Below, piece by piece: positions 6,879-15,325 of a DNA stretch of 44,578 bases. Numbering within the stretch: position 1 is the stretch's first letter; every line of letters starts with the position of its first letter. The stretch comes from an uncultured Pelagibacteraceae bacterium. GTDB lineage: Bacteria > Pseudomonadota > Alphaproteobacteria > Pelagibacterales > AG-422-B15. A model generated the notes under the pieces. That model had not been told where the DNA came from and did not search any database. It was given only the letters and a program-made list of their open reading frames with translations. The position numbers and the translations under genes were made by a program. The stretch covers positions 1-44,578 of the forward strand of contig CABYGA010000010.1 in assembly GCA_902518415.1 (NCBI GenBank), in the 5' to 3' direction.

Positions 6879-7397
6879 TTATAAATCCTTTATCAACGGT
6901 AGAATTTTTTCATCTAATTCATTCATATGTATTGGGCCAATATGTTTATAAATAATAATGCCGTTCTTAATAATAAAGGTCTCTGGAACACCATAAACTC
7001 CAAGATTAATCGCCGATCTTCCAGAAGTATCAACCCCAATTTTTTCAAACGGATTACCTAATCCCTTAATAAATTTTTTAGCTTCTGTCTCGTTATCTTT
7101 ATAATTTAGGCCATAAATATCAACATCATATAACTCTGATAAAACCATGAGCACATCATGCTCTGCACGACAGGGGATGCACCATGATGACCAAATATTT
7201 AAAACAATAGGTTTATCGCTAATCAAATCTTTATTTGTCATTTTTTCATTGTTGAATAAGCGATCGACTGAAAACTCAGGCACCTCTTTTCCAACTAATG
7301 GTGATGATAGTTTTGTTGTATCGTTATTGAGAGAGAAGAAAAAGAATATACATACTACAACTATTATAATAAGTGGCAAAAATTTAATTGATTTCAT
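6879..7397 (-). CDS. ccmG: Thiol:disulfide interchange protein CcmG (DsbE)
   Basis: CcmG is a periplasmic thioredoxin-like reductase that supplies electrons to CcmH or apocytochrome c. The 172-residue protein has one N-terminal membrane anchor (about residues 5-22), then a thioredoxin fold with the active site WCIPC (C73, C76) and the cis-proline region GVYGVPETF that is typical of CcmG. The start overlaps the end of ccmF by 14 bp. Together with ccmH it forms the reducing branch of the operon. Confidence 0.95.
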   Translation of the reverse strand: MKSIKFLPLIIIVVVCIFFFFSLNNDTTKLSSPLVGKEVPEFSVDRLFNNEKMTNKDLISDKPIVLNIWSSWCIPCRAEHDVLMVLSELYDVDIYGLNYKDNETEAKKFIKGLGNPFEKIGVDTSGRSAINLGVYGVPETFIIKNGIIIYKHIGPIHMNELDEKILPLIKDL

Positions 7398-9294
7398 TTT
7401 CTCTATAATTTTTTCTGTTTAAAATTGCTGTTATAATTCCACCTAAAATAATCATAACAACCCCTAACCAAAGAATATTCATGAATGGCTTGATATGCAG
7501 TCTAAGACTAATCGATTCTTGATTTTGAGGAACATTCATTACTACGTAAATATCTGAGAAAAATTGGTGAATGATACTTGTTTCAGAAGTTATTGTTGGT
7601 GGGTCAGAGTAAAAGCGAATCTCGGGAGAAAATTCACCTAAATCTTTTCCATTTTTAGACAGCAATAAATAAGCTCTTATTGAATTGAAGTTATCTTTTT
7701 CTTCTTGTTCAATATTCTTAAAATCAAAAACATATTCATCTAATTGAAGCTTGCTGCCAACTTTTGCATCATAAATCTTTTCTTGTGAATATACAGCATT
7801 GCAAACAACTGCTAGCATAAAAATTCCGAAGCCTGCATGAGCTATACTTTGACCAAAATTTGACTTAACAATAACCTTAGTGCTTTTAAAATTAAGACCC
7901 GAAGACAGAGAGGAAATAATTAAAATTAAGCTTAAAAAAATGATTAATATTTCTGTAAGGTTAAATAAATCATAGTATAAACTTGTTAATAAAGTAATTG
8001 TTAAGCAAGAAATCAAAATGTATCTCATCTCATTTAAAATTTTTAAAAGTTTGCTTTCTCCCCAGCTTAATTGTGGAGAAAGAATCATGAAGAATAAAAA
8101 GAGGATAATAATAGGCGTAATACTTATTGCATAATATTGAGGGCCTACAGTTAGGCTTTGACTATAAATAAGATCTGTTGCTAAAGGATACATGGTTCCA
8201 AGAAAAACCACACTCAAAATTGATATAAGAAGCCAATTATTAACCATTATTCCCGTATTTCTGCTGGAAATATTATGTGAAGAAGGCTTATTAATCTTTT
8301 CTGATTTTAAGGCGAATAATAAAAATGAAGAGCTTAAGATAATAAATAAAAATATTAAAATGAACAACCCTCTACCGGGGTCAGAAGCAAATGTATGGAC
8401 TGAATTTAAAACTCCTGATCTAACGAGAAAGGTTCCTGCCAAACTCAGTGAAAATGTTAGAATTGCAAGAACCATTGTCCAGGACTGCATCGTATTTCTT
8501 CTCTGTAAAACAACAACACAATGTATTAAAGCTGTGGCAGAAAGCCAAGGCATAAGTGAAGCGTTTTCAACAGGATCCCAAAACCAGTATCCGCCCCATC
8601 CTAATTCATAGTACGCCCAATATGATCCAAGAGCTATGCCGGCCGTTAAAAAAGACCATGCAGCAAACACCCATGGCTTTGCAATGGTAGCCCATTTCTT
8701 ATCGACTTCACTAGTCAAGAGACCAGTAATAGATAAACTAAAAATAAGTGAAAATCCAACATAGCCCACATACAAAATTGGTGGATGAATTGCTAATAAT
8801 GGATCTTGTAGAATTGGATTAAGTCCTAACCCATCATTAAAATTTTCATTATTTATATTAAAAGGATTAGAAAGAAGTAATAAAAATAATACAAAGCCAA
8901 ATATCATTAAGCTTTGAACTGCTACAGTTATTTCTTTAAATTTCTGAGAGCTTGATTTTGAAAGAGAAAATAAAAAATTAAACAAAACCAATATTAATAT
9001 CCAGAGCAACATGCTCCCTTCATGATTTCCCCATACACCGGACAATTTATAGATAAGGGGTTTCTCAGAATGAGAATGAAAATAGACTAGATCAAAATTA
9101 AAATCAGAAGTTATGAATAAAAAAATTAATATAAAAAAAGAAACTAAAATTGATAGAAACTGTATTGCTGAAATTTGAGATATGCTAAATAAATTATAAT
9201 TCTGAATTTTAAATAAAAACCTTGATTGAATTATTGAAGTTACCAAGCATAAAATTAATAATGAATTCGCAATATAATTTAGAGCTAAACTCAT
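7384..9294 (-). CDS. ccmF: Cytochrome c heme lyase CcmF
   Basis: CcmF is the multi-spanning inner-membrane subunit that takes heme from CcmE and joins it to apocytochrome c. The product of about 636 residues has many membrane helices and the tryptophan-rich WWD-type motif WGGYWFWDPVEN (about residues 233-244). Heme-ligand histidines occur in WGNHEGS and in IHPPILY. A longer frame begins with GTG at 9306, but the ATG at 9294-9292 shares its A with the ccmE stop (TAATG), the normal coupling signal in this genome, so I chose it. The large periplasmic domain near the C-terminus precedes a final helix. Confidence 0.95.
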   Translation of the reverse strand: MSLALNYIANSLLILCLVTSIIQSRFLFKIQNYNLFSISQISAIQFLSILVSFFILIFLFITSDFNFDLVYFHSHSEKPLIYKLSGVWGNHEGSMLLWILILVLFNFLFSLSKSSSQKFKEITVAVQSLMIFGFVLFLLLLSNPFNINNENFNDGLGLNPILQDPLLAIHPPILYVGYVGFSLIFSLSITGLLTSEVDKKWATIAKPWVFAAWSFLTAGIALGSYWAYYELGWGGYWFWDPVENASLMPWLSATALIHCVVVLQRRNTMQSWTMVLAILTFSLSLAGTFLVRSGVLNSVHTFASDPGRGLFILIFLFIILSSSFLLFALKSEKINKPSSHNISSRNTGIMVNNWLLISILSVVFLGTMYPLATDLIYSQSLTVGPQYYAISITPIIILFLFFMILSPQLSWGESKLLKILNEMRYILISCLTITLLTSLYYDLFNLTEILIIFLSLILIISSLSSGLNFKSTKVIVKSNFGQSIAHAGFGIFMLAVVCNAVYSQEKIYDAKVGSKLQLDEYVFDFKNIEQEEKDNFNSIRAYLLLSKNGKDLGEFSPEIRFYSDPPTITSETSIIHQFFSDIYVVMNVPQNQESISLRLHIKPFMNILWLGVVMIILGGIITAILNRKNYRENEIN

Positions 9295-9728
9295 TATTCC
9301 TGCCACTTACCAGTTTCTTTTAAGGATTTTATAACTTCAGGTGGCATATAGTTTTCATCATGCTTAGCCAAAACTTTATTGGCAATAAAGCGTCCGTCGT
9401 TCATATATATTCCTTCTACAACAACTCCTTTTTCCTCAGCAAATAAATTGGGCAGTATTCCCTGATATTTGACACTTATTTGCTCTTGGCCATCAGTTAT
9501 TTTGAAATGAAAAATACTATCTCCATCACTCACAACTGATTCAGATTCAACTAATCCACCGAGTCTGACAATTTGACTGCCTGTCTGATTATTTTCTATA
9601 ATTTCTGACGGACTATAGAAATAAACAATATTATCTCTTAAATTGTAAACTATTATTAAAATAGCTATTCCAAAAATAATTAAACTTACTAAGAATTTAA
9701 TTAGCCTTTTTTTTACTGTATCAGTCAC
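9294..9728 (-). CDS. ccmE: Heme chaperone CcmE
   Basis: CcmE carries heme covalently in the periplasm from the CcmABCD complex to CcmF. The 144-residue protein has one N-terminal membrane anchor (about 9-28) and an OB-fold domain. The heme-binding histidine H123 and the nearby Y127 lie in VLAKHDENYMP, the family signature. The start is GTG at 9728, overlapping the end of ccmD by 8 bp. The C-terminus is short after the histidine, which is normal for alphaproteobacteria. Confidence 0.96.
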   Translation of the reverse strand: MTDTVKKRLIKFLVSLIIFGIAILIIVYNLRDNIVYFYSPSEIIENNQTGSQIVRLGGLVESESVVSDGDSIFHFKITDGQEQISVKYQGILPNLFAEEKGVVVEGIYMNDGRFIANKVLAKHDENYMPPEVIKSLKETGKWQE

Positions 9729-9876
9729 GGTTATTGTTTATTTTATTTAATATTTCTTCTCTTTTTTTTAATCTCAGGAAGTTTGTGATAAATAGTATTA
9801 TTATAGTAATGAAAAAGAATCCATAAGCAGACCAAATAAAAGGTGCATATCCTCCCATGCTTATAAGTTCATTCAT
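9721..9876 (-). CDS. ccmD: Heme exporter accessory protein CcmD
   Basis: CcmD is a tiny membrane protein that stabilises the CcmABC-CcmE complex and helps release holo-CcmE. Reading the minus strand from ATG 9876-9874 gives 51 residues beginning MNELISMGGYAPFIWSAYG, then one hydrophobic helix (FFFITIIILFITNFL) and a basic tail with RLKKREE. The MGGYAPFIWSAYG opening is the CcmD hallmark. It overlaps ccmC by 4 bp (ATGA) and ccmE by 8 bp. Confidence 0.94.
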   Translation of the reverse strand: MNELISMGGYAPFIWSAYGFFFITIIILFITNFLRLKKREEILNKINNNRD

Positions 9877-10580
9877 TTTACTTCTCTTATCCTCAATATC
9901 TTATTATCTAATATTTCAATCCTAAGTCTGATAAAAAAAACTGTTACCAAAAAAAGAAAAGTTGCAAGCGTCATTATAAAAAGGGGGACCATCATTGATA
10001 TATCAATACTTGGGGAAGAAAGCTTTGAAATAGTAGCAGGTTGATGCAATGTATTCCACCAATCAACAGAAAATTTTATAATTGGAATATTCACAAAACC
10101 AACAATTGCCAAAGCTGCAGATATTTTAGAAGCAAGATCTTTATTGGTAATGGACTGCCATAAAAAAATATATGCTAAATACAAAAAGAACAATAATAAC
10201 ATTGATGTTAATCTTGCATCCCATACCCACCATACACCCCAAGTAGGTTTTCCCCATATGCTTCCGGTCACAAGTGAAATTAATGTGAATATCATCCCTA
10301 TTTGTGCAATTGATCTTGCAATTATACTAAAGATTGGATTTCTAGTAATAAACCAAAGAACTGAAGAGCCAGCAAGTATAGTGTACGCCATTAGAGCAAA
10401 CCAAGCTGACGGTACGTGAATGTACATAATCCTCATTGAGTCACCTTGAATATAATCAGGTGGAGATTGTAATAACGAAAAATATAGCCCAAATGTAAAA
10501 GCAACTATCGTAGATACGATGAGAAATGGATTTGCTTTTTCAATTATATTGATTTGCTTATTTGTTAATCTTAAATTCAT
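9873..10580 (-). CDS. ccmC: Heme transporter subunit CcmC
   Basis: CcmC is the inner-membrane protein that presents heme to CcmE. The 235-residue protein has six predicted membrane helices and the tryptophan-rich motif WGVWWVWDARLTS (about residues 114-126). Conserved histidines flank it, in IHVPSAWFA and in NTLHQPA. It overlaps ccmD by 4 bp and follows ccmB after 33 bp. With CcmA, CcmB and CcmD it forms the ABC-type complex that releases heme-loaded CcmE. Confidence 0.96.
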   Translation of the reverse strand: MNLRLTNKQINIIEKANPFLIVSTIVAFTFGLYFSLLQSPPDYIQGDSMRIMYIHVPSAWFALMAYTILAGSSVLWFITRNPIFSIIARSIAQIGMIFTLISLVTGSIWGKPTWGVWWVWDARLTSMLLLFFLYLAYIFLWQSITNKDLASKISAALAIVGFVNIPIIKFSVDWWNTLHQPATISKLSSPSIDISMMVPLFIMTLATFLFLVTVFFIRLRIEILDNKILRIREVK

Positions 10581-10613
10581 TATCTAAAAATATATATTTA
10601 TTCATAATTATTT

Positions 10614-11237
10614 CTATTCCACATATAGACGCAGACCATATGCTGAAACATACATTGAAAGAACAAAAGACATCATGGAAAGAGCCAGTAAAATAGGCCA
10701 TGATTCAAGGTTTGTGCCAAATATCAGAAAAGGAATAAATAGTGGTATTACAATTATTGCTTTTAGAAATATGGTTCTTTTAGCACCAAGAGTTAAAGCG
10801 CTGACAAACGTTACTATAAAAACCATGCCAAAGGATCCAAAAAAAAGATTAAGAAAAATTAGAAAAATATTATCAAGACTTACATAAAATAAAAAACTTA
10901 ACATCGGAAGCACTATAAATAAGGGCAGGCAGTAAACTATCCAATGAGTAATATATTTACTAATAATTACTATTTCAATTGATGGATTTTGTTGAAGAAT
11001 AATATCTAAATTTCCATCTTCATAGTCAGCATTAAATATTCTTTCCATTGTTAATAGAATCGATAATGATAATCCTATCCAAATTATGCCTTTAAACAAA
11101 ATCTGAAGTTGAACATCGTTTGTGCCAAAAAGGAATGGTAATATAATTAAGATTAGAACAAAAAAGGAAGAGGTATAAAAAAAACTTGAGCTTGAGTATA
11201 ATGCTAAATATAAATCTCTCTTGAGTAGTGCAAACAT
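10614..11237 (-). CDS. ccmB: Heme exporter membrane subunit CcmB
   Basis: CcmB is the integral membrane subunit partnered with the CcmA ATPase. The 207-residue protein has six hydrophobic segments and the family's N-terminal pattern (LLKRDLYLALYSSS). The acidic EDGNLDIILQQNPSIE loop resembles the conserved loop of CcmB proteins. It is 9 bp downstream of ccmA. Position and hydropathy leave little doubt, although the sequence is less conserved than CcmC or CcmF. Confidence 0.93.
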   Translation of the reverse strand: MFALLKRDLYLALYSSSSFFYTSSFFVLILIILPFLFGTNDVQLQILFKGIIWIGLSLSILLTMERIFNADYEDGNLDIILQQNPSIEIVIISKYITHWIVYCLPLFIVLPMLSFLFYVSLDNIFLIFLNLFFGSFGMVFIVTFVSALTLGAKRTIFLKAIIVIPLFIPFLIFGTNLESWPILLALSMMSFVLSMYVSAYGLRLYVE

Positions 11238-11246
11238 AATGATTAT

Positions 11247-11846
11247 TTAAATATTAATTTCATTTGTAAATGTATTATGTAAATTGATATTAGAAGTAAT
11301 AATCACAATCCCATTGTTATTATTAAAATTTTTAATTTTTTCAATTAATATTTGACTATTTTCTTCATCAAGAAAAACAAAAGGTTCGTCTAAATACCAT
11401 ATCTTACTTTCTGTAAAATTAAGTCTAAGTAGTGATATACACTTTTTTTGTCCGTCACTTAAGGAAGCAACATCTCTTTCCATAAGATGTGATATATTAA
11501 AATCATCTAAAAGTTTAGAATAAGGTATATTTTTTTTATAAACAATTTCCCACAGCTTTAAATTATTTTTGACTGATAGATTATCTTTAAGAGAATTCTT
11601 TTGACCTACAAAATTGAAACAGTTTCTGTAATTAGCGTCTTCAAGCACATTGTGATCATTAAAGAGTATTTTCCCATTATACGATTTTATAAAATTTGAT
11701 AGCACTCGCAAAAGAGTGGTTTTGCCTGATCCATTACTGCCTCTAATTACAAGTGAATCGCCAGATTTAAGCTTCGTATTTAGATCTTTTAGGACTAAGT
11801 TGTCACCTCTATAACAAGTTAAGTCCTCAATTTTTAGTTCATTCAT
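11247..11846 (-). CDS. ccmA: Heme exporter ATPase CcmA
   Basis: CcmA is the ATPase whose hydrolysis drives release of holo-CcmE from CcmCD. The 199-residue ABC domain has Walker A GSNGSGKTT (36-44), a Q-loop glutamine at FVGQKN (82), signature SLSDGQKK (128-135) and Walker B IWYLDEP (149-155). The switch histidine, expected as THQ near the C-terminus, is replaced: the region reads VIITSNINLH, placing Asn186 where the histidine normally sits. This is the first gene of the ccm operon, which reads ccmA-B-C-D-E-F-G-H without a break. It is divergent from acnA. Confidence 0.95.
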   Translation of the reverse strand: MNELKIEDLTCYRGDNLVLKDLNTKLKSGDSLVIRGSNGSGKTTLLRVLSNFIKSYNGKILFNDHNVLEDANYRNCFNFVGQKNSLKDNLSVKNNLKLWEIVYKKNIPYSKLLDDFNISHLMERDVASLSDGQKKCISLLRLNFTESKIWYLDEPFVFLDEENSQILIEKIKNFNNNNGIVIITSNINLHNTFTNEINI

Positions 11847-11907
11847 ATTAAACTTTCTATTGATAGCTGTTCAAATTAGTCTTATTAATACATCCAGTAA
11901 ACCCTCT

Positions 11908-14595
11908 ATGTACGATAGCTTTAAAACAAAAAAAACACTAAAAATCGGCAAAAAGACCTATACATATTATAGTCTTAAACATGCTGAAAAAAATGGATTG
12001 AAGAATGTATCATCTTTGCCTTACTCAATTAAGGTGCTTCTTGAAAATCTTATCAGACACGAAGATGATAAAACTGTCTTGAAAAGCGATATACTTGAGT
12101 TTCAAAAGTGGAAAAAGCAAAGAAAAATAGCAAAAGAAATTAACTTTAGACCAGCTAGAGTTCTTATGCAGGATTTTACTGGAGTACCTGCGGTAGTTGA
12201 TCTTGCTTCGATGCGTTCTGCGATAAAAGATAAAAAAGGTGATCCCAAAAAGATTAACCCTTTATCTCCCGTCGATCTTGTGATTGATCACTCAGTTATG
12301 GTTGACAAATTTGGTTCAGCTTCTGCACATAAAACAAATGTCGATCTTGAATATAAAAGAAATATTGAGCGATACGAGTTTCTCAGATGGGGACAAAAAT
12401 CATTTGATAATTTTCGTGTTGTTCCACCGGGAACAGGGATATGTCATCAAGTAAATTTAGAGTATCTTGCTAAAACAATATGGTCTTCAAGTACCATAAT
12501 TAATAATAAGAAAGTAGATCTAGCATATCCAGATACAGTGGTTGGAACCGATAGTCATACTACAATGATCAATGGCTTATCAGTACTTGGTTGGGGAGTT
12601 GGTGGTATTGAAGCTGAGGCTGCAATGCTTGGTCAACCAATTTCAATGGTTGTCCCTGAGGTAATCGGTTTTGAAATTAAAGGTAAAATTAAAGAAGGTA
12701 TAACTGCTACAGATTTAGTTCTTACAATTACAGAACAATTAAGAAAAAAAGGGGTAGTTGGTAAGTTTGTAGAATTCTTTGGCGAGGGACTTAAAGAATT
12801 ATCTATACCTGACAGAGCTACAATTTCAAATATGGCTCCTGAGTATGGAGCAACATGTGGTTTTTTTCCAATTGATGAAGAAACAATCAAATTCTTAAAA
12901 GTAAGTGGTAGAGATAAAAATGGTATTCAGCTTGTGAAAAAATACGCAAGACTTCAAGGGCTATGGGAAGACTATAAAAAAAATGACAGGGTTTATACTG
13001 ATAAAATGCAATTAAACTTGTCACACATATTACCAAGTCTTGCAGGACCTAAGAGACCTCAAGATAAAATAGTTCTATCAAAAGTTTCAGATGAATTCTT
13101 GAAGTCACTCAAAACAGAGTTCTCGCAAAAAAAACTTATTAATATATCTAAAGTTAGAGGTGCAAAATTTGAAATAGACCATGGTCATGTGGCCATAGCT
13201 GCAATTACAAGCTGCACTAACACATCAAACCCAAGTGTGATGGTAGGAGCAGGATTGCTTGCAAAAAAAGCTGCTGGGTTAGGCTTAAAAACTAAACCTT
13301 GGGTAAAGACTTCACTTGCACCTGGCTCAAAAATTGTAACTGACTATTTAACAAAATCAGGTTTACAAAAATATTTAGATCATTTAGGATTTCATTTGGT
13401 TGGCTTTGGATGCACAACTTGTATTGGAAATTCTGGACCTCTTGATAAAAATATATCAGATACCATTAGTAAAAATAATCTCATAGTCAGTGGTGTACTA
13501 TCTGGGAATAGAAATTTTGAAGGAAGAATTAATCCGTTTGTTAAAGCAAATTATTTAGCGTCTCCACCTTTAGTTGTTGCCTATGCGCTTGCTGGTTCAA
13601 CAAAAATAAATTTAAATAAAGACCCTGTTGGTATTGGTACTAATGGTAAAAATATATATTTAAAAGATATATGGCCAAGCAATAAAGAGATTCAAAAAAT
13701 AATAAATAAAACTATTACTTCCCAACTCTATAAGCAAAGATATAAAAATGTATTTAAAGGAGATAAAAAGTGGAATGCAGTTAAAGCCCCTACAGGTCTG
13801 ACTTATAAATGGAATAAAAATTCAACATATGTCCAACATCCACCTTTCTTTAAAGATCTAAAATTAAATCAAAATAATATAAGTGATATTAAGGAAGCAA
13901 ATATTCTTGGTATTTTTGGAGACTCAGTAACTACTGATCATATTAGTCCTGCTGGAGCGATAAAAGATGATGGCCCAGCAGGTGACTATCTAAAAGATAA
14001 AAAAGTTAGTAAAAATGATTTTAATTCGTTTGGTGCCCGAAGAGGAAATCATCAAGTTATGATGAGAGGTACATTTGCTAATATTAGAATTAAAAATGAA
14101 ATGTTAAATAATGTCGAAGGGGGTTATACAGTTCATTATCCTTCAAAAAAACAAATGTCGATTTATGATGCTTCAATTAAATATCAGAAAGCCAAAACAG
14201 CTTTGATCATTATTGCAGGAAAGGATTATGGAATGGGATCGTCAAGAGATTGGGCTGCAAAAGGAACTAAATTATTAGGTGTCAGGGCAGTTATTGCAGA
14301 GTCCTACGAAAGAATACATAGGTCAAATTTAGTTGGGATGGGAGTTTTACCTTTCAAATTTGAAGGTAAAGACGATAGAAAATCGCTAAAATTATTTGGA
14401 TCAGAAAGTATAAATATTATAGATATTGCAGAAAATTTGAGGCCTCAGGGTTTATATAACGCGTCAATTAAATACAGTAACGGAAAAACTAAAGAAATTA
14501 AAATTAGGTTATTAGTCAATACCGTTACTGAAATAGAGTACCTCGAAACTGGAGGAATACTTCAATTTGTTTTCAAGAATTTAGTGAACGCTTAA
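11908..14595 (+). CDS. acnA: Aconitate hydratase A
   Basis: Aconitase interconverts citrate and isocitrate in the TCA cycle, using a [4Fe-4S] cluster. From ATG 11908 the protein has 895 residues, the usual AcnA/IRP-like length. A TTG at 11860 would add 16 residues, but AcnA proteins begin near MYDSFKTKKTL, so I chose 11908. Cluster ligands lie in TSCTNTSNP and in the GCTTCIGNSG pair. The swivel domain carries the GDSVTTDHISPAG and GMGSSRDWAAKG motifs. The gene diverges from ccmA, leaving only 61 bp for both promoters. The acnA-ccm neighbourhood is common in alphaproteobacteria. Confidence 0.97.
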   Translation: MYDSFKTKKTLKIGKKTYTYYSLKHAEKNGLKNVSSLPYSIKVLLENLIRHEDDKTVLKSDILEFQKWKKQRKIAKEINFRPARVLMQDFTGVPAVVDLASMRSAIKDKKGDPKKINPLSPVDLVIDHSVMVDKFGSASAHKTNVDLEYKRNIERYEFLRWGQKSFDNFRVVPPGTGICHQVNLEYLAKTIWSSSTIINNKKVDLAYPDTVVGTDSHTTMINGLSVLGWGVGGIEAEAAMLGQPISMVVPEVIGFEIKGKIKEGITATDLVLTITEQLRKKGVVGKFVEFFGEGLKELSIPDRATISNMAPEYGATCGFFPIDEETIKFLKVSGRDKNGIQLVKKYARLQGLWEDYKKNDRVYTDKMQLNLSHILPSLAGPKRPQDKIVLSKVSDEFLKSLKTEFSQKKLINISKVRGAKFEIDHGHVAIAAITSCTNTSNPSVMVGAGLLAKKAAGLGLKTKPWVKTSLAPGSKIVTDYLTKSGLQKYLDHLGFHLVGFGCTTCIGNSGPLDKNISDTISKNNLIVSGVLSGNRNFEGRINPFVKANYLASPPLVVAYALAGSTKINLNKDPVGIGTNGKNIYLKDIWPSNKEIQKIINKTITSQLYKQRYKNVFKGDKKWNAVKAPTGLTYKWNKNSTYVQHPPFFKDLKLNQNNISDIKEANILGIFGDSVTTDHISPAGAIKDDGPAGDYLKDKKVSKNDFNSFGARRGNHQVMMRGTFANIRIKNEMLNNVEGGYTVHYPSKKQMSIYDASIKYQKAKTALIIIAGKDYGMGSSRDWAAKGTKLLGVRAVIAESYERIHRSNLVGMGVLPFKFEGKDDRKSLKLFGSESINIIDIAENLRPQGLYNASIKYSNGKTKEIKIRLLVNTVTEIEYLETGGILQFVFKNLVNA

Positions 14596-14609
14596 ACTTA
14601 ATAATGTTT

Positions 14610-15245
14610 TTATCTATAGTTCTCTAAAAAATCAAAAGATTCATTATTTCCTGAAACAGTCGATCTAATAGAATTAAACATACTTTCTGACAATTCAGCA
14701 AAATTTGATTCTGTCAAATTGGTATAGTTTTCTGTAAAGAGTGCAAAATTAACTTCGACACATATTTCATTACAGTCTGCATAATAGAATTGATGGTTCG
14801 CATTAAATGCTGTTCCTTCTGCTGCCATTGCAGAGCAAGTTTCTTCAAAGTTACCTAAACCTCTATAATCTATTTTACTTGTTTTTGTATCACTTGAAGT
14901 ATAAAAACCTGCATCGCAACCGTAGAATGTTTTTCTATAATCTGTTTCTTCAGAGTTAGCGCCCAATACTGCATAATTTATACCATCTGCAAAAGCAGCA
15001 TTTTCATTTGAACCTAAGCTACTTGGGACCAATGTAGCATAAACATAAAAATTGCCAGAAGGAACACTTCCAGATTTCTCAAGATCAAATACTTTCCAAT
15101 CACCTGGTAGCAATGGAATATCTGCTTGGTTGTATGCTCTTTCAACTTTTCCAGAGTATATTGAATTTGTATTAAATTCTGTTGCAGCCGCAAAAGAAAT
15201 TAAAGTAAAAAAAGCTATTGAAGTTAATGTGATTAATTTTTTCAT
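14610..15245 (-). CDS. Secreted protein of unknown function
   Basis: I do not recognise this protein. The ATG at 15245 gives 211 residues with a standard signal peptide, MKKLITLTSIAFFTLISFAAA, cleaved near residue 21. A longer frame from 15281 would add 12 residues in front of the signal peptide and is less likely. The mature part holds four cysteines (YGCDAG, ETCSAM, ADCNEIC), enough for two disulfides, and is rich in Ser, Asn and acidic residues. An AAGGAA ribosome-binding site precedes the ATG. It lies between acnA and htpG and converges on acnA with a 14-bp gap. A periplasmic or cell-surface role is all that can be said. Confidence 0.75.
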   Translation of the reverse strand: MKKLITLTSIAFFTLISFAAATEFNTNSIYSGKVERAYNQADIPLLPGDWKVFDLEKSGSVPSGNFYVYATLVPSSLGSNENAAFADGINYAVLGANSEETDYRKTFYGCDAGFYTSSDTKTSKIDYRGLGNFEETCSAMAAEGTAFNANHQFYYADCNEICVEVNFALFTENYTNLTESNFAELSESMFNSIRSTVSGNNESFDFLENYR

Positions 15246-15325
15246 TATTATATTCCTTGTTAATGTTGATAATATAAACAATATTTTTCAAAAAAAGAGT
15301 CTTAAATTCATAAGCAAATCTAAAT

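Noticed and set aside
8192-8611. Open frame on the plus strand opposite ccmF.
   Set aside because: It lies wholly within the conserved CcmF core, including the complement of the WWD motif, and has no recognisable product or ribosome-binding site.
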